A DNA stretch of 64,000 nt from Prochilodus magdalenae. Taxonomy: Eukaryota > Chordata > Actinopteri > Characiformes > Prochilodontidae. The notes below the pieces were generated by a model that did not search any database, was not told the DNA's origin, and was given only the letters and a program-made list of their open reading frames with translations. The number at the start of each line of letters is the position of its first letter. The first letter of the stretch is position 1. A program made the translations under genes and the position numbers. This document shows, piece by piece, positions 1 through 11,898 of the stretch. The stretch covers positions 186,001-250,000 of the forward strand of contig JAMWET010001367.1 in NCBI GenBank assembly GCA_024036415.1. Direction: 5' to 3'.

Positions 1-491
1 GGACAGGATCATGCTTACCACAGTGTTCATCACCAAGTGTTTGGGAACTGAAGAGTCCATTAGCTTTGAAAGTGAAACATTTTCCTCGATAGAGGATTTC
101 AGCAGTCTCATTTGTCATATATTCATAATGCGCCAAATGTGTCCAATAAGTGACAGGTCTGGACTGCAGGCAAGCCAGTTTAGCACCCGGACCCTTTTAC
201 AACGGAGCCATGCTGTTATAATAGCATGCTAGCAGCATTTTCTGGTTTTGCATGGTAATTTTAACTTGCATTTGTAAATGCTGTGTTCACAAATACTGTG
301 AGCCCATGCAGTGCTTTCCACTACAGAATCATATCTGTTTTAATGCATAGTCATCTGTGGGTCCAGAGATCATGAAACCATTCAGTATTGGTTTCCGGCC
401 TTGTCTCTTGCCTCAGTGATTTCTCTAAATCTTCTAATTGGCCACAGTTAAATACAATTACCACATATATTGAATGTATACAATTTAATAG

Positions 492-498
<7 letters not shown>
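1..498. other. Unassigned intergenic or intronic DNA
   Basis: No gene, repeat family or structured RNA is recognisable. The open frames are below 80 codons and show no protein family resemblance. The stretch ends in the AT microsatellite. Confidence 0.5.

Positions 499-540
<42 letters not shown>
499..540. repeat. (AT)n-(AC)n compound microsatellite
   Basis: About 34 bases of alternating AT run directly into four AC units. It gives rise to artefactual Tyr-Ile repeat frames on both strands. The AT-to-AC switch is a usual microsatellite transition. Confidence 0.97.
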
Positions 541-541
<1 letters not shown>

Positions 542-1850
542 AGTTGACTGATCAGACACCTACCCAATCAAATGGGGGTAAAATATTTAAAATTCATGAC
601 AAAGAAATCTAATACATGTTCTGTGGGCATCACTGTTGTTTTATGGGCAATCAAATTATTACGTTCTCACCAAGGTCCGCCTTTTCTTGCTATCCACCAT
701 TGCCTCAAACCAGTTCATTTTTAATGTGGCTGAACTGTCCCAAAATTTATTATATCTCCTTACACGTGGATAATTGGCTATATAGCCCAGTGGTCAAATC
801 ACTGCTTCTGCACATAGAAGAGCAGGCTTCTACTGGCTGCTCAGCCAAGCATGGCTCCCAACATTACATTGTTGCCAGTGTTGTTACAAAGTAATGTATT
901 TTGATCTGTTCTTTTATCACAGCCCTTGATTACTGTGGGAACTCTTCCCATCCTGATTTAAGACCGTTACTCTTGCAGCCCTACTACTAAATAATATATT
1001 AGGTTTCTGGCCTTTTCAGCTTGGGTAGCGAAATGAAATAAAAAAGAGACACAGAGGGACAAATCTTCAAAAGATGTAAAAGCAAGTGAAGAACCTAAAC
1101 GGATGGGAGAAAACCCACCCTAGAACTGGCTGAATTCCACTGAGCCAAAGCCCAAGTTGCTCCCGACGGTGAAACAAATTAGCCGCAGTTTCAGTACAGA
1201 CAGCATCAGTCTCTCATGTGTGTTTGTGCTGCTAGCGTTTACTGCCAGCACACTCTTCTGGCTCAGACGCTCTGATGCTTGTCCTTGGCTTTAAAAAAGA
1301 AAAAAAAAGGGATGGGTTTGAAGGTCTCAAAACACACAAGCACAAACAACACTATCTCCTCCGGTGACGCTGTAAACTAATGTAGAATGCAGAACCACAT
1401 GCAGAGTTTATAGCCTGTGCTGCAAAGCGAACGAATGGCTATGGCTACTAGCTCCAAATGCTTGCTGAAGAGCTAGCTGGAATCAACTCATCCTTAGCTT
1501 CCGAAGTTTACTGTGCATTCATTGGAAATGCAGATCTTGTTGGACACAAGTCAACCTCACTTTTAAATTGCTTCCTTTAGAGCAGTAGATTAGATCCCCA
1601 CCAACCGAATCTTAACTTCCCTGTTGTGCACCCCCTTGTTTCGTACAGATCCATGCATGCATATAGCATTGATGCGTATTAAAGACTTTAAGATAATGCA
1701 TTGTCCCAGTACTGGCTGGAAAGAAGCCACGGATGCATGCACAGGCTCTTGGGAAGTGCTGTAGCTTAATTAAGAAAGACTGAAACCATGCAAATACTGT
1801 TGTTATTAGTTATAAGCTGTATATGTATGCTTATTAACCTATGTCATGCA
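541..1850. other. Unassigned DNA; possible non-repetitive block at 1120-1300
   Basis: No gene found. The 1120-1300 part is less A+T-rich than its surroundings and matches no repeat I recognise. An exact octamer motif ATGCAAAT lies at 1788-1795. Nothing further can be supported. Confidence 0.4.
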
Positions 1851-2024
1851 TGTCAGGGCTGGTTAGTTGGGGCAGTTGATGGTAGTGCCTGCTATCTTGT
1901 TGAAATGTATTGCTACTGATGACCTGCCTGCTGCCCTGGCCATTCCGTAGTGCTGAGCGGCAGGCCTTTCTTGCTGCTGTGTTCAATAAGCAGTGATGTT
2001 TCCTGAATGTGTTCTTACTCTACA
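1851..2024 (+). mobile_element. Candidate solo LTR (short LTR retrotransposon)
   Basis: The segment starts TGTCAGGGCTGG and ends CTCTACA, the TG...CA form of an LTR. It resembles 55737-55924 at several ordered blocks: GGGCT near the start, then GACCTGCCTG, then CTGCTGTGTTCA followed by R-TAA, with similar spacing. The second copy is followed by a primer-binding-site-like sequence, which is why I call both LTRs. No target duplication is visible here (left ATGCA, right ATAAA), so the ends may be eroded. It could instead be another repeat type shared by the two sites. Confidence 0.4.
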
Positions 2025-2173
2025 ATAAAATAAATATATTAATACATTTAATACTACTAGATGTGGTTGTGTGGCTCAGTCTGGAGTACTGGGGTGAGGA
2101 AGAGGAGTGAATTTCAGTCATTGTAATTGCAAAGATGCCACCATAACTGGCGATCCATATGAGGACATATGAA

Positions 2174-2350
2174 GTGGTTGGTGTAGCTCAGCGGATAACA
2201 CCACTGCACGCCAGGGAGCCACCACCGCATGTGGGAGACTGGGGTTCGAATCCCGGTCTGGGTGACTATGCTGTGCTACACCAATAAGAGTCCTTGGGCA
2301 AGACTCCTAACACTACGTTGGCCTACCTGTAATATGATTAACCTTGTAAG
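2174..2350 (+). mobile_element. tRNA-derived SINE, copy 1 (family S1)
   Basis: The head is tRNA-like, with GTGTAGCTCAGCGG (A-box region) and a perfect B box GGTTCGAATCC about 70 bases later. These are the internal RNA polymerase III promoter. The head is followed by a tRNA-unrelated body (CCTTGGGCAAGACTCCTAAC). Reverse-strand copies at 8640-8840 and 63261-63507 share head and body. Here the tail lacks the CTCTGGATAAGAGCATC block seen in the third copy, so the 3' end is truncated or diverged. It is not a functional tRNA gene: there is no acceptor-stem pairing and the body continues past the tRNA part. Confidence 0.88.
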
Positions 2351-3662
2351 TCATATACTGCACATACAGCATTTAACGCCGCTAGAAATGAAGAACTTAA
2401 ATGCTAACAGCTAATCAGAGAAACTATACTAACATTAATTAAATATTAATAACACTAATAACTCACTAGAAAAGTGAACCAAACTGCATCTGAGAAAAAG
2501 GTGAAACTACCAGTGATACTTTTTCTATTTCTATATTTCTATAAGCAACAGCACACTATGAAGTAATCAATAAACTGTGGATCTCTCCAGAATGTGCAAT
2601 GCACACAAGGTATAGTGCCCAAGGTATATTTTTATAGAGAAATAATAATAAATGAAGAGTAAAATATCATACTATCACTGTACGGGTATGTGCTGGACAT
2701 TACAAATATCACACTCAATCATATTCTTTCATTCACACCATGTGTGGAAATCAACACTGTCCAGAGATCTGGCATTGGCATTCTGATTAACCTCTGTATT
2801 CAAAGATCTGCCTGTGAAGCTCACTTTTTTAGGGGTTGGCAAAGGAAGTTAGTTTTGCTGTCCACATTGGCGAAGCACTATGAGTGCTTAACGGCCTGGC
2901 GGAAAGAAATAAAGGGTTAATGTCAGGATGTTCCTTTTGGATGTTATTTAGGACCTTTGGGTCTCAGTGTACTACAATGAAGAAGCTCAGTCCAGTTAGT
3001 AATTCAGAATTAATCATCTAATTGTAGTACTTACCCAAAATCCTGGCATCAGTACCACTTTTTTTGAACCCTGCTATGTAACACTGGACATTAACATGTC
3101 ATAAACCTGTTGCTAATGCTAATTTCTGCTGAAAATTCGCCATCCTCTACAAAGACCACACGTCTGCATATTTTAATACACAATTATTGTTTATATGCAG
3201 AATTTAACATACGGGGATAGGCACAGAAAATGTGGCTTCTGCGACAGTTATGGGAAGGTATTCTATTGAAAGTTTTGTGGAAGGTTAAAAGTCAATAAAA
3301 GAATAAAATAGGTGGAAAAATTCCGTATTTAAAGCATAAAGAAAGCCAACTTTTGTATATGGCTGCACCATAGGAAAGTACCTCAACACGGTTATACTAA
3401 AGAACTAAGGATGCACCAAAATTTATTTTTTTTGGCCAAAGTCAAAACCGCACAAAATGACACATTCCAGACTTTTTCAGAGACAGAGAGTTAATGGCTC
3501 CGTTCTGTTCTATACTCTTTCTTGAGTTCTGTTTGGCTCGAAAGCTTGAAATTGAATAAATGCTTGGAAACATCAGCGTGCTCCTGTGTGACTCCCAGTG
3601 GATAAATAAAGCATTAAAGTGGTACCTAATCTGCCATGACACGTTTATGGCAGAGTTCATAT
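2351..3662. other. A+T-rich DNA, nothing recognised
   Basis: No gene, microsatellite or repeat family could be assigned. Open frames are short and unsupported. Confidence 0.5.
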
Positions 3663-3850
3663 CAGTGGTCCCCAACCCTGGTCCCGGAGGACCCTCTACA
3701 CATTTTTGTGCTGTCCTGCCAAAACAAACACACTTCAACTCAAGAAGTGTGTGTTAATTAGTCAATTAGCTGGATCAGGTGCATTGGGAACAGGACAAAC
3801 ACTAAAATGTGCATGGCACAGGGTCCTCCAGGACCAGGGTTGGGAACCAG
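3663..3850. mobile_element. hAT-like MITE with inverted ends
   Basis: The left end CAGTGGTCCCCAACCCTGG and the right end CCAGGGTTGGGAACCAG are inverted copies of each other, extending into GGTCCCGGAGGACCC and GGGTCCTCCAGGACC. Total length is 188 bp with no coding capacity. The CAGTGGTTCCCAACCCTGG-type terminus is common in non-autonomous hAT elements of fish (remembered, not searched). I see no clear 8-bp target duplication. Confidence 0.8.
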
Positions 3851-5497
3851 TTATATCAATGTTATATAGCAAGGTGGAGTAGAACCTCCTCTATGTGTTT
3901 CTTTAAAGGAACAATATTCGTTCTAAACAACCCCAAAAAATCTGTCTCCCTATTCTTATAGACCATATAACGCTCTTGGCAATATATCAACCCTTTCTGA
4001 AAGGCATATGTCTGAAATTCCATAGTGTCTCTTTAATAAGACTGCAGTTTAACCCACCTGTCTATTCCTTAACATGGTATAGTGACATACCACCTCCAGA
4101 TGACATCGTATACCGCTCAGTTGTGGTAAGTGAACGACTAAAAATGGCCAAGGAATAAAATATGTGATTGCTGTATTTAACTTTGATAGGCAAGTCTAAA
4201 ACAACCTTCATAACGTTTTGTCAAAACTGCTGAAAATCTGTCAGGAGGTGGAATTAACCATCAAGAAAGCTCAGCGGAACAGTGCTTGAATATTCACAAT
4301 AGTGGATGTGCATGTGTTTGAAATTAAGAGCGGATCTCTTCTAGGCGTCGCTTGATGGGGAAAGGAAAGGCGCTTGTCAAATTGTCAGAAATCAAGCCTC
4401 CTGGCTTGATCTGCATGGGAACTGATGAAAACACATCAACGTATTGGTGATGCACATAAACTCCAAGGTGAAATGCGGATATATGATGCTGTTGACAAGG
4501 CAAAAGTTGTGTTGCTGTGTAAGGCTTTCCATTCCCCAGTTTTCGTACCCCAAGACATTCACTCGTCAACTAAAAACTGGCAGTAATTGTTGTCGGTGAT
4601 GCCGACACGGGGAAAATAAGTAAACATGTTGTGGAAACGGCCTAATAAATCCATTTGCCAGCCCTAGGTCTTAGAAAACTGTCAAGGAATTTGGCAAAGT
4701 GTCACACTATCTGAACAATGCACAGTGCCTGATGGAAGCTGCTCTGAGGGCAGCCCAATAGCATGACATGAGGATTGACCGTAAAGTTGCGTTTCTTTTT
4801 TGCTGAGTTCTTAGATGTCATCTATTTCTAATTATCATTACATGGTACTGGGCGAGATTCTGAAAGTCAGCAACCTCCCATTTATTCAGTTTGTCTAATT
4901 TCTAGTCAAAATACAAGTGTACAAACACATTATAATGCAATATCTATTCTGTATCTATTATGAAAGCTATTCATAATCAATCTGATTCCACTTAAATATC
5001 CCTCAATCAGAAGCAGAAGTTTTTCAGTGTGTATTTTCTATACTCAGTGATCTTAAAAGATGCCTATGCGGTTCTTTCCTTGGCCTTATAAATGTAAGAG
5101 AAGTATTTAACTGTAATAGATTTTTTTTTTTGTCTGTATTTTTTCTTCCAGCTGATTTTTTATTCAACACACATATACATAATACATAGACCATACAACT
5201 TTGGATGAGATGCGATCCTAATAGAAGTTGTACATTATGTAAATGTTCTTTAAACTTTAAATAGGTTCTTCACAATTAAGTCCATAAGTCCAGTGTCTAA
5301 ATCACTTTACAGCACATTGTCCTTTCACCAGCAGTGTGTTGAGAAAGTTACTGTTCTTGCATCACTGTTCCTGTAAAAGCTTAAGAGTTTTGAACAGTAA
5401 CTTTAATGAACACAGTGTAGTTAATACTGCAGTTCCTTCCTAAGGTATGTATGATCGCCTTCTAAAAGAAGTTTCTCTAATAATCTGTGATGTGTAA
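3851..5497. other. Unassigned DNA
   Basis: No recognised gene or repeat. The 4240-4750 part has higher sequence complexity and an 81-codon frame on the minus strand (4324-4569), which matches no family I know. A T-run lies at about 5121-5133. Confidence 0.4.
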
Positions 5498-5600
5498 GTG
5501 GTAACACTTTACCTGAAGGGCATCTACATAACACCCTTCTAACGTCTTACATAAACACTTTATAACACATTCATGAAAGTTTAAATCAGCATTCTTTAAG
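5498..5600. mobile_element. DNA-transposon end fragment
   Basis: The sequence begins with GGTAACACTTTACCTGAAGG and continues with the stepwise ...CATAACACCC... and ...TTTATAACACATTCATGAA pattern of a widespread fish MITE. Only one end is visible; no opposite inverted end was found nearby. Confidence 0.5.
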
Positions 5601-6084
5601 TCTACATGTTTTACATGATATCAATATGGAATACTGGCTAATTTTACAGAAAGACATATTTCAAAATAAAAGTCAGGGAATCTCGGTGAAATAAAATTAC
5701 CAGGCTTTAACCCTTTTCAACTTTTAATTGAAAATATAATTCAAAACTAGTTGATTATTGAAGTTATGATTATATCTCCTTTCTACTCTTTGTCCTTTTT
5801 TAATTTTATATTGTACTGCATGATTCGTTCAACAGCCCAAACTGTTTAGGAACACTGTTCAAGTTTAAGTCTCTTGACCATCTGTAGAGGCTTTATTGTA
5901 GAGATGTTCTTCCTCACTTATGGTACTGGAGAAAGCACATGCATAATCTGTACTAACATAATAACTCTACTCTAACCTAAAAATGAATAATAACTAAAAA
6001 CAAGCCTTAGCATTTTATATCCAAAGGGTTTATAGCCAGGCCAATTTTATTTTTCCACCAAGAATTACACAGTCACATTTTTAT
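5601..6084. other. A+T-rich DNA, nothing recognised
   Basis: No gene or repeat family assigned. Confidence 0.45.
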
Positions 6085-6290
6085 GTTAAGTGTTCACTAA
6101 CTAACATGAAGTAATACATTAATAATTACTACATTAATAATGGTTACAGTGCTGAACTGATACTAAATAAGCAAGTAACAACATCATGTTTCCATGTTAC
6201 ATGTTTACTTAACATAACTCAGCTACTGATGATGTATTATTTCTTGTTAACTAATGCATTAGTTCATGTTATTTAGTCAATGTTTTTCTA
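6085..6290. mobile_element. Palindromic MITE (family P1), copy 1
   Basis: The left arm contains TTCACTAACTAACATGAAGT and the right arm contains TAACTAATGCATTAGTTCATG with ATTTAGTCAATG, roughly inverted. The same arms are seen more completely at 28797-29272. No coding capacity. Boundaries are approximate. Confidence 0.6.
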
Positions 6291-7704
6291 ATAATAATAA
6301 AAGAGGACTTTTATTTTAAAAATAATCATGCAGAGATGTGTTTTCTGCTCATGTCAGAGCTTCTTGGTAAAAGTCAGTACTATTAAAATCCACCTTTTCT
6401 TAGTTCAAATGATGTGGTGAGCTGTTTTCTCACAGCTCCTTTGACATAACTACTGCTATTAGATAATCATTGTGTTTTGGCACTGAAGAACTATTTCAGT
6501 GCCAGATGGTTGGAGTTTTATTTAAAGCTATTATTAGCGATTCTTGAGCAGCACTTAGCAGCACAACTATGCCTTAGGATAATTACATTGATTAAATGTT
6601 TGTTGCCAGTAAAAGCACATTTTTAAAAACGTTATTAATATGCTGGTGAGAAGAATACAGTTACAAGAACACCAGTTTGGTCCCTGACTTCTCCCTAAAT
6701 TCCTACATAAATTTAATCGGCAGCTCACCTGATGAAAGCTAATGAAAGATTGATTAGGTGAAGCAGCTATTCAATGGCAATGGTTCTTTGTCAGGGAGAT
6801 CTTTAGAAATGGTCAAGCTAGCACTTTCCCACAACAAACACATCAAAATGACATTACGTATCAGTCTGAAAGGCACAGTAAAGCCTGTTTAATTGTAAGG
6901 GGTAAAGAGAGCTCGGAAAATGTTCATGTAAAAATGAATTATGACAGGTTTTGGTTCATAAAGCCATACTATTGTTATAAGTGGACCTCACAGGAGGGAA
7001 AAACAGAGGATCAGAGAAATGTTGGACATGAGCCCGTTAACAAATGGATGCTGACTGCCAGATTAATAGCTTTAAATAAGATTGACTTTTGCACAGCACT
7101 GCATAATAGCAATTAAAAACAGATTTTGAGTGAACGTATAAAGATCCAATAGTGAAATGTACAGATCTATCGTTAGCCAAGCAAGCCAAGCAAGTGAATC
7201 TGCTCCATCAAAGCAGGAGTCATTGTAGGAGTTGTATGTCAATCATTAAGTGGACAAACTGGCTTAAAGAAAAAACGAAGACGTATTATGGTAAAATGTA
7301 CGTCATATTATGTGTCTCGATCATTTCAGACACCATAAGCTAGTCAACCAACTATGGAAGTCCAAAGTGCACTAAAGAATTGAGCTGCACATGCTATCAT
7401 GGTCACTGATAGGGGCCCTTTCATGGTCAATAGTTTTACCAATACACAATACCAACTTCTAACCCTAGAGAGCAAGGCACTTAATGGCCCTTGGAGGTAA
7501 ATGTTCTGGTTACTATAGAAATGCCATTACATGAATAATCTAATGCTTACCAAGTCAATACCACTACTGCAATCCAAAAGCATTCCACAGACTGGTTCAA
7601 GTTCAGCACTGTTTTAAAAGGAACCGGACCATTTCACAATGAAGAGTACTTACTTAAATACGTCCTCATGCATGCCTGCTGTGTTAACACCCATTTTAAA
7701 ACCT
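6291..7704. other. Unassigned DNA
   Basis: No gene or repeat family recognised; only short frames. Confidence 0.45.
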
Positions 7705-8190
7705 GGTTGTAAACCCTTTGGAGTATACTCTGCATATATTTGACCTAAAACTTCATCAGACTTTCACACCTAAAAGTCTTAAAAGTAGATATGGAGTAAC
7801 ACATTAAACTAACGAGACAAAATACTAGACTTATTTATTTGTTGAGAAAAATGATTCAGTTTTACATATCTGTGATTATAAAAGTAGAAAAATTAGTGCA
7901 ATAAAAATGTGCAAGGACCTGAAGCAGGCAGTTCATGGAGTTGAAGCTGTTTTGTACAAGGGAAGAGGGTTAAATTTCACTAAGCCGATATGCAGGACTA
8001 ATTAACAGTAACCAGTCATTGCTGCACAAGGTGGTCACACCAGATACTGAAAGCAAAGGTTCACATACTTCTGCCTCTCACACATCGGTAATACTGGATC
8101 GTTTTATTCCATAAAGAAATAGCCAGGTCTAATATTTTCTCATTTGTTTAATTAGGTGCTCCTTATCTATTTTTAGGACTTATTGTGCTC
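7705..8190. mobile_element. Long-inverted-repeat MITE of Tc1/mariner type
   Basis: The left arm (about 7705-7870) and right arm (about 8045-8190) are inverted copies of each other. For example TAAAAGTAGATATGGAG on the left pairs with the complement of CTCCTTATCTATTTTTAGG on the right, and ACAAAATACTAGACTTATTT with AATAGCCAGGTCTAATATTT. The internal motif GGTTCACATACTTCTGCC and the arms resemble a very common fish Tc1-derived family whose ends read 'GTTTGTGAACCC...'. The outermost bases of the right arm are missing. There is no transposase. Confidence 0.75.
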
Positions 8191-8285
8191 ACTTAACAGG
8201 AATTAATTTAAAAGCTTCAATTTCCTCAAAACACAATAATTGTCTTTTGCTGTACATCTGTGTTTACTCTCCGTCTGAATCTCTC

Positions 8286-8610
8286 TTTTAGAGCTAATGT
8301 GTTTTTGAGAAGCCCTGCCTTCCAATGAGCCCAGCTGATTGGTCTCACCCACTCTGTGTTGTGATTGGTCAACCACCAGAAAGGCATCCTAAATTGGTAC
8401 ACCTGATCCGAGAGCATGAGGTTTCAAAGTGGTCAGTTTTTACAGTTTTAGCTCTCTGACTGTTTGTGGTACAGCTGGTTGGTAGACCTGATCTACCTAC
8501 GCAAGCTAGACTGGAGCAGTATGTGGTATGAGGGTGTGCCTAGATCGCCAGTAGACAGGCAATAAGCATTGAGTTACGGGATGATGTCTCCTTGTAACTG
8601 ATAAAATGAC
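8286..8610 (+). repeat. Interspersed repeat R1, copy 1
   Basis: Similar to 29845-30235 in block order: CTGCCTYC...TGATTGG, then AGTTTTTAC near AGCTYTCTG, TGTTTGTKGT, and CAGGCAATAA followed by GATGATGTC-like sequence. Family unknown; no coding capacity and no clear inverted ends. Confidence 0.5.
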
Positions 8611-8639
8611 TGGAAAAGCAGTTTACATTTCCATTTTAG

Positions 8640-8840
8640 TCATTAAGCTGATGCTCTTATCCTTACAAAGGTATTCGTTTTTACAGGTAGCCCAGTGCAG
8701 TGTTAGGAGTCTTGCCCAAGAACTCCTATTGGTGTAGCTCAGCATTTGCTACCTAGACTGTGATTCTAACCCCCGTCTCCCACATGGGATGGTAGGTCTC
8801 TTGTGGGTAGTGATACTAACCGCAGAGCCACACCAACCAC
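8640..8840 (-). mobile_element. tRNA-derived SINE, copy 2 (family S1)
   Basis: Reverse-strand copy of the SINE at 2174. Read on the plus strand it shows the tail GCTGATGCTCTTATCC, the body TAGGAGTCTTGCCCAAG, and the tRNA-like head ending GAGCCACACCAACCAC. The B box is mutated (GGTTAGAATC on the coding strand), so this copy is older than copy 1. Confidence 0.85.
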
Positions 8841-9789
8841 AAAGTTTCTCCCTCTGATGTGTACTATATAACAGACAGACAACAGACTAAAGTAATGGGA
8901 TAAGCCATAGAAGAATAATAGGTTTTCTTTAACAGCAAGCTATTAAATAAATAAAATTACAGAAAGAAGGGTTTATACTGATGGCTAAAATCATCTATGA
9001 CTGACACACAGTCACTGAAAAACATTCTCTACTTGTTATGGAGGTCAGTGTAACTGTAATTTAGTATCATTTCCGTTGGTCCATTCTTCATGAAGTTTTA
9101 GCACATTATTAAAGGACTGGAGATTTCAAATTAAGCTAAAAAAATTGAAAACTGACAAAAAGGTTTTTGTGCGTCAGCAACAATTTAGAGGCTGTCTGAA
9201 AGTCCTAAGAGAACACCATCTTGCATTCCTATTACAAGTTATTCAGAGTGCCTCCTAAAATCCGACCAGGGACAACTAATGAAAATCAGCCTTTTCAGCT
9301 AACCCAGGCTCATCTGCAGTGCCGTTGAAGCTGTTTATTAAGGGGCACACTCTCTGTCAAACAAATTAGCAAATAAAATCAACATCCCTCTAGAAACACC
9401 CCAGCTGTAGCAGTGTCTCAAATCAACTTCTTATTGCAAATGTGTAACAAGCGTGAAACGAGGACTAGAGTCTTTAAATGAGCAATTTGTAAGATGATGC
9501 AACCTGTTGAATTCATACTCCAATACTCCAACGATAGGGGGCAACGTATCACCATGAACTGCCCAATCCCTTCTCCTGACCCTTCAGTCCTCACCAATCT
9601 AGTGGAAACACTGTGATTACAGCATCAAACTGCATCCCTTTACCCGTCAAGAGCATCTCCAGCGGTGGGAAGCTTTTAACGACATCCCTTCTTTTGTTTG
9701 CTGTCGAGGTTTAGCCAATATTTTGTTTTGGCCTTCTTTCATAGTCTACATGTTCTTAAAAGAACTAACTGGAGTCAGGGCCGTTAACA
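8841..9789. other. Unassigned DNA with a small MITE fragment
   Basis: Mostly unrecognised. At about 9070-9105 the sequence TTCCGTTGGTCCATTCTTC with a following CATGAAG matches the middle of the P2 MITEs at 42036 and 45246, so it is probably a remnant of that family. Confidence 0.4.
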
Positions 9790-9960
9790 TCACTGACAAG
9801 TGAAACAGCGGCCCAGCAGTGTTGCTTCTTAATCCTCTCATGATGGAGTTGAACTGATGGTAGACTTGACAGTACAGTGACTCACTTTCTATTACTATAG
9901 AAAGTTGTATTATAAGACAGGACAGACCAAGGCTAGCTAGTTAGATGTAGACGTCTTGGA
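9790..9960 (+). repeat. Interspersed repeat R2, copy 1
   Basis: Contains CTTCTTAATCCTCTCATG, TGGAGTTGAACTGATGG and TAGACTTGACAGTACAGTGA, closely matched at 10912-11100. Family unknown. Confidence 0.55.
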
Positions 9961-10391
9961 CACACCTTTAAAACAGTACATTCTATATATTCTTTTGATC
10001 ACTTTAGTGCATTTTGGAACTTTTTAAACTAAAACTCTTACAAACTGCTCATTTAAATATGAATTTTCAGGAAAGAGTAAGGTCTCTGTTAGAGGAGGTA
10101 TGAGAATCATTTGAAGAAGTTGACTGAATTGCACAGAATCAGGCCAGAATCATATCAAATGGCAGGGAATCAAAGTATAGAATCTTAACTCGTTTATCTG
10201 CATTGGTTTGGTATAATATTGTAAAGCACACTGTAAACTGCTGAAGAAGGCAATTGAGTTTGAAGTGTTTTGTGGTTTGTATTGATGTTAAATAGTGTTT
10301 TGGTTCAACTAAAACTGGAGTTTTATTTGTTTCATTCAAAGCTTTTATCTGAAAGAATTAAAATCATTGCATGACGTAGTTATGTGTAGGG
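9961..10391. other. Unassigned DNA
   Basis: Nothing recognised. A 66-codon frame on the minus strand at 10139-10339 has no family resemblance. Confidence 0.4.
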
Positions 10392-10620
10392 TATTCATCT
10401 ATGGCTACGTTCGCAGTCCACGTAAAAGTGGCCCAATTGTTTTTTCTGCAAATGTGTCACAGGTGTGTGAATTAAACATGAAATCTGATATTTTCAATTC
10501 CAATTCAGGACACGTTCATATGTGGTAATGAAGTATGTTATTTATAGCGTATGTGACAATGTGAGTCAACATTGCATGCAATGTAAAACATAACACATGT
10601 TGCTAATTATTTGCACAAAC
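10392..10620 (+). mobile_element. DNA-transposon fragment, 'GGCTACGTTC' family
   Basis: Starts with GGCTACGTTCGCAGTCCACG, then AAAGTGGCCCAATT, TTTTCAATTCCAATTCAGG and CATATGTGGT. This is the remembered order of a fish non-autonomous DNA transposon (hAT or Kolobok type). The opposite end is not visible. Confidence 0.55.
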
Positions 10621-10911
10621 ACAGTTATAAGGCACTTATTGCAAACGCTCCATGTCCAGAGAGATTCCAAAGGGCTGCCACGTTGAAAAACTGTTAAAAA
10701 TACAAAAGCAAAATTTAAAGAAACAAAGGACAAGATCACAGACGCATCAATGGCAGAGAAACATGCCCTTTATACTGCAAGCTTGACCGCATTCGGAGTG
10801 ATGAGCCCAGCTGTCAGCCATGGGACTTTCACGCCAAGAGATTCAGCTATTGCTGCTTTTCTGTTCATTGGGTATCTGTCCTTAAATCTGTATTCACCCG
10901 TTGTCTGAAAA

Positions 10912-11100
10912 AGCATCTAACCAGCAACAGTACCTTTAACATGATTGACAAGAGATCTGCTTCTTCATCCTCTCACGTTGGAGCTCGACTGATGGCAGAC
11001 TTGATGCTACAGTGACTTACTATTATCTCTTGAGGTACAAAGTGGCATCAGATAAGTCGCCTCTAGCTGGTTATCATAACTTCAGTAGGTATCACTGCAA
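10912..11100 (+). repeat. Interspersed repeat R2, copy 2
   Basis: Matches copy 1 at 9790: CTTCTTCATCCTCTCACG, TGGAGCTCGACTGATGG and CAGACTTGATGCTACAGTGA. Same orientation, about 1.1 kb downstream. It could be a segmental tandem duplication or two insertions of one family. Confidence 0.55.
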
Positions 11101-11344
11101 CATGATACATAGACATTAGACAGACCGTCAAAACTGTTATTTACTGCATCGTTTGAGGGGTTTGGCCATGTTATATTGAGCAGGTTAACTTTCAACCTTT
11201 AAAAAACCCCTTTCGTAAAACAAGATGGGGGTAAGGGACCTAGGAATTTACTGTAGGAAGGATTTAGGTAGTGCAGGTAAAGGAGGCTCACCGGACAAAA
11301 AAGTGAAATGCTCCAAATAACCATTATAACCTGAAACACTTCCA

Positions 11345-11762
11345 CCCTTATGAAATGATAATATATGGCAATGTATTGGAAAATATAGTGCAATATGTTA
11401 AATAATACAATGTCATATATGGGAAACAAGTGCATATATTTTGCATATATTTATATAGTGATAAATATATTACAATATATTGTATAATACATAAGGAATT
11501 GCCGCTTTTCATATATTGTATGTATCGTAGTATAATATATATTTACTTATATATTGTAATATATATATTATATTTTATATGTAATAGACATCATACGTAT
11601 TTCTCCATATGTGTTTGCATATATGATAATATATAGTTTATATATAGTTATATATAGCTATATAATATATATAGTTTTATATATGTGAGAATATTTTCAT
11701 ACATACATGTGGCAATATACAGTATGTATATATTCTCACATATATAAAACTATATATAGTAT

Positions 11763-11807
<45 letters not shown>

Positions 11808-11898
11808 GCAAACACATATGGAGTCTATTGCATATAAAATTATCATTTCATTATATATTAAATATTAAATTTCATTAAATATTATCGTTTCATAAGGG
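11345..11898. mobile_element. A+T-rich palindromic element
   Basis: Three nested inverted-repeat pairs share one centre near 11710. The outer ends are CCCTTATGAAATGATAATAT (11345-11364) and its near-perfect inverse (11879-11898). The middle pair is a perfect 21-bp repeat (11603-11623 and 11803-11823), with flanking similarity reaching about 11570 and 11842. The inner pair is a perfect 28-bp repeat (11666-11693 and 11731-11758). An (AT)n run fills 11770-11800. No coding capacity. This is the form of a MITE able to fold as one hairpin; no target duplication is evident. Confidence 0.65.

Noticed and set aside
2174..2260. tRNA gene
   Set aside because: A and B boxes are present, but the cloverleaf arms do not close and the sequence continues into a SINE body shared with two other copies.
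4240..4750. Possible coding remnant in a higher-complexity stretch
   Set aside because: The 81-codon minus-strand frame matched nothing I recognise; kept only as unassigned DNA.
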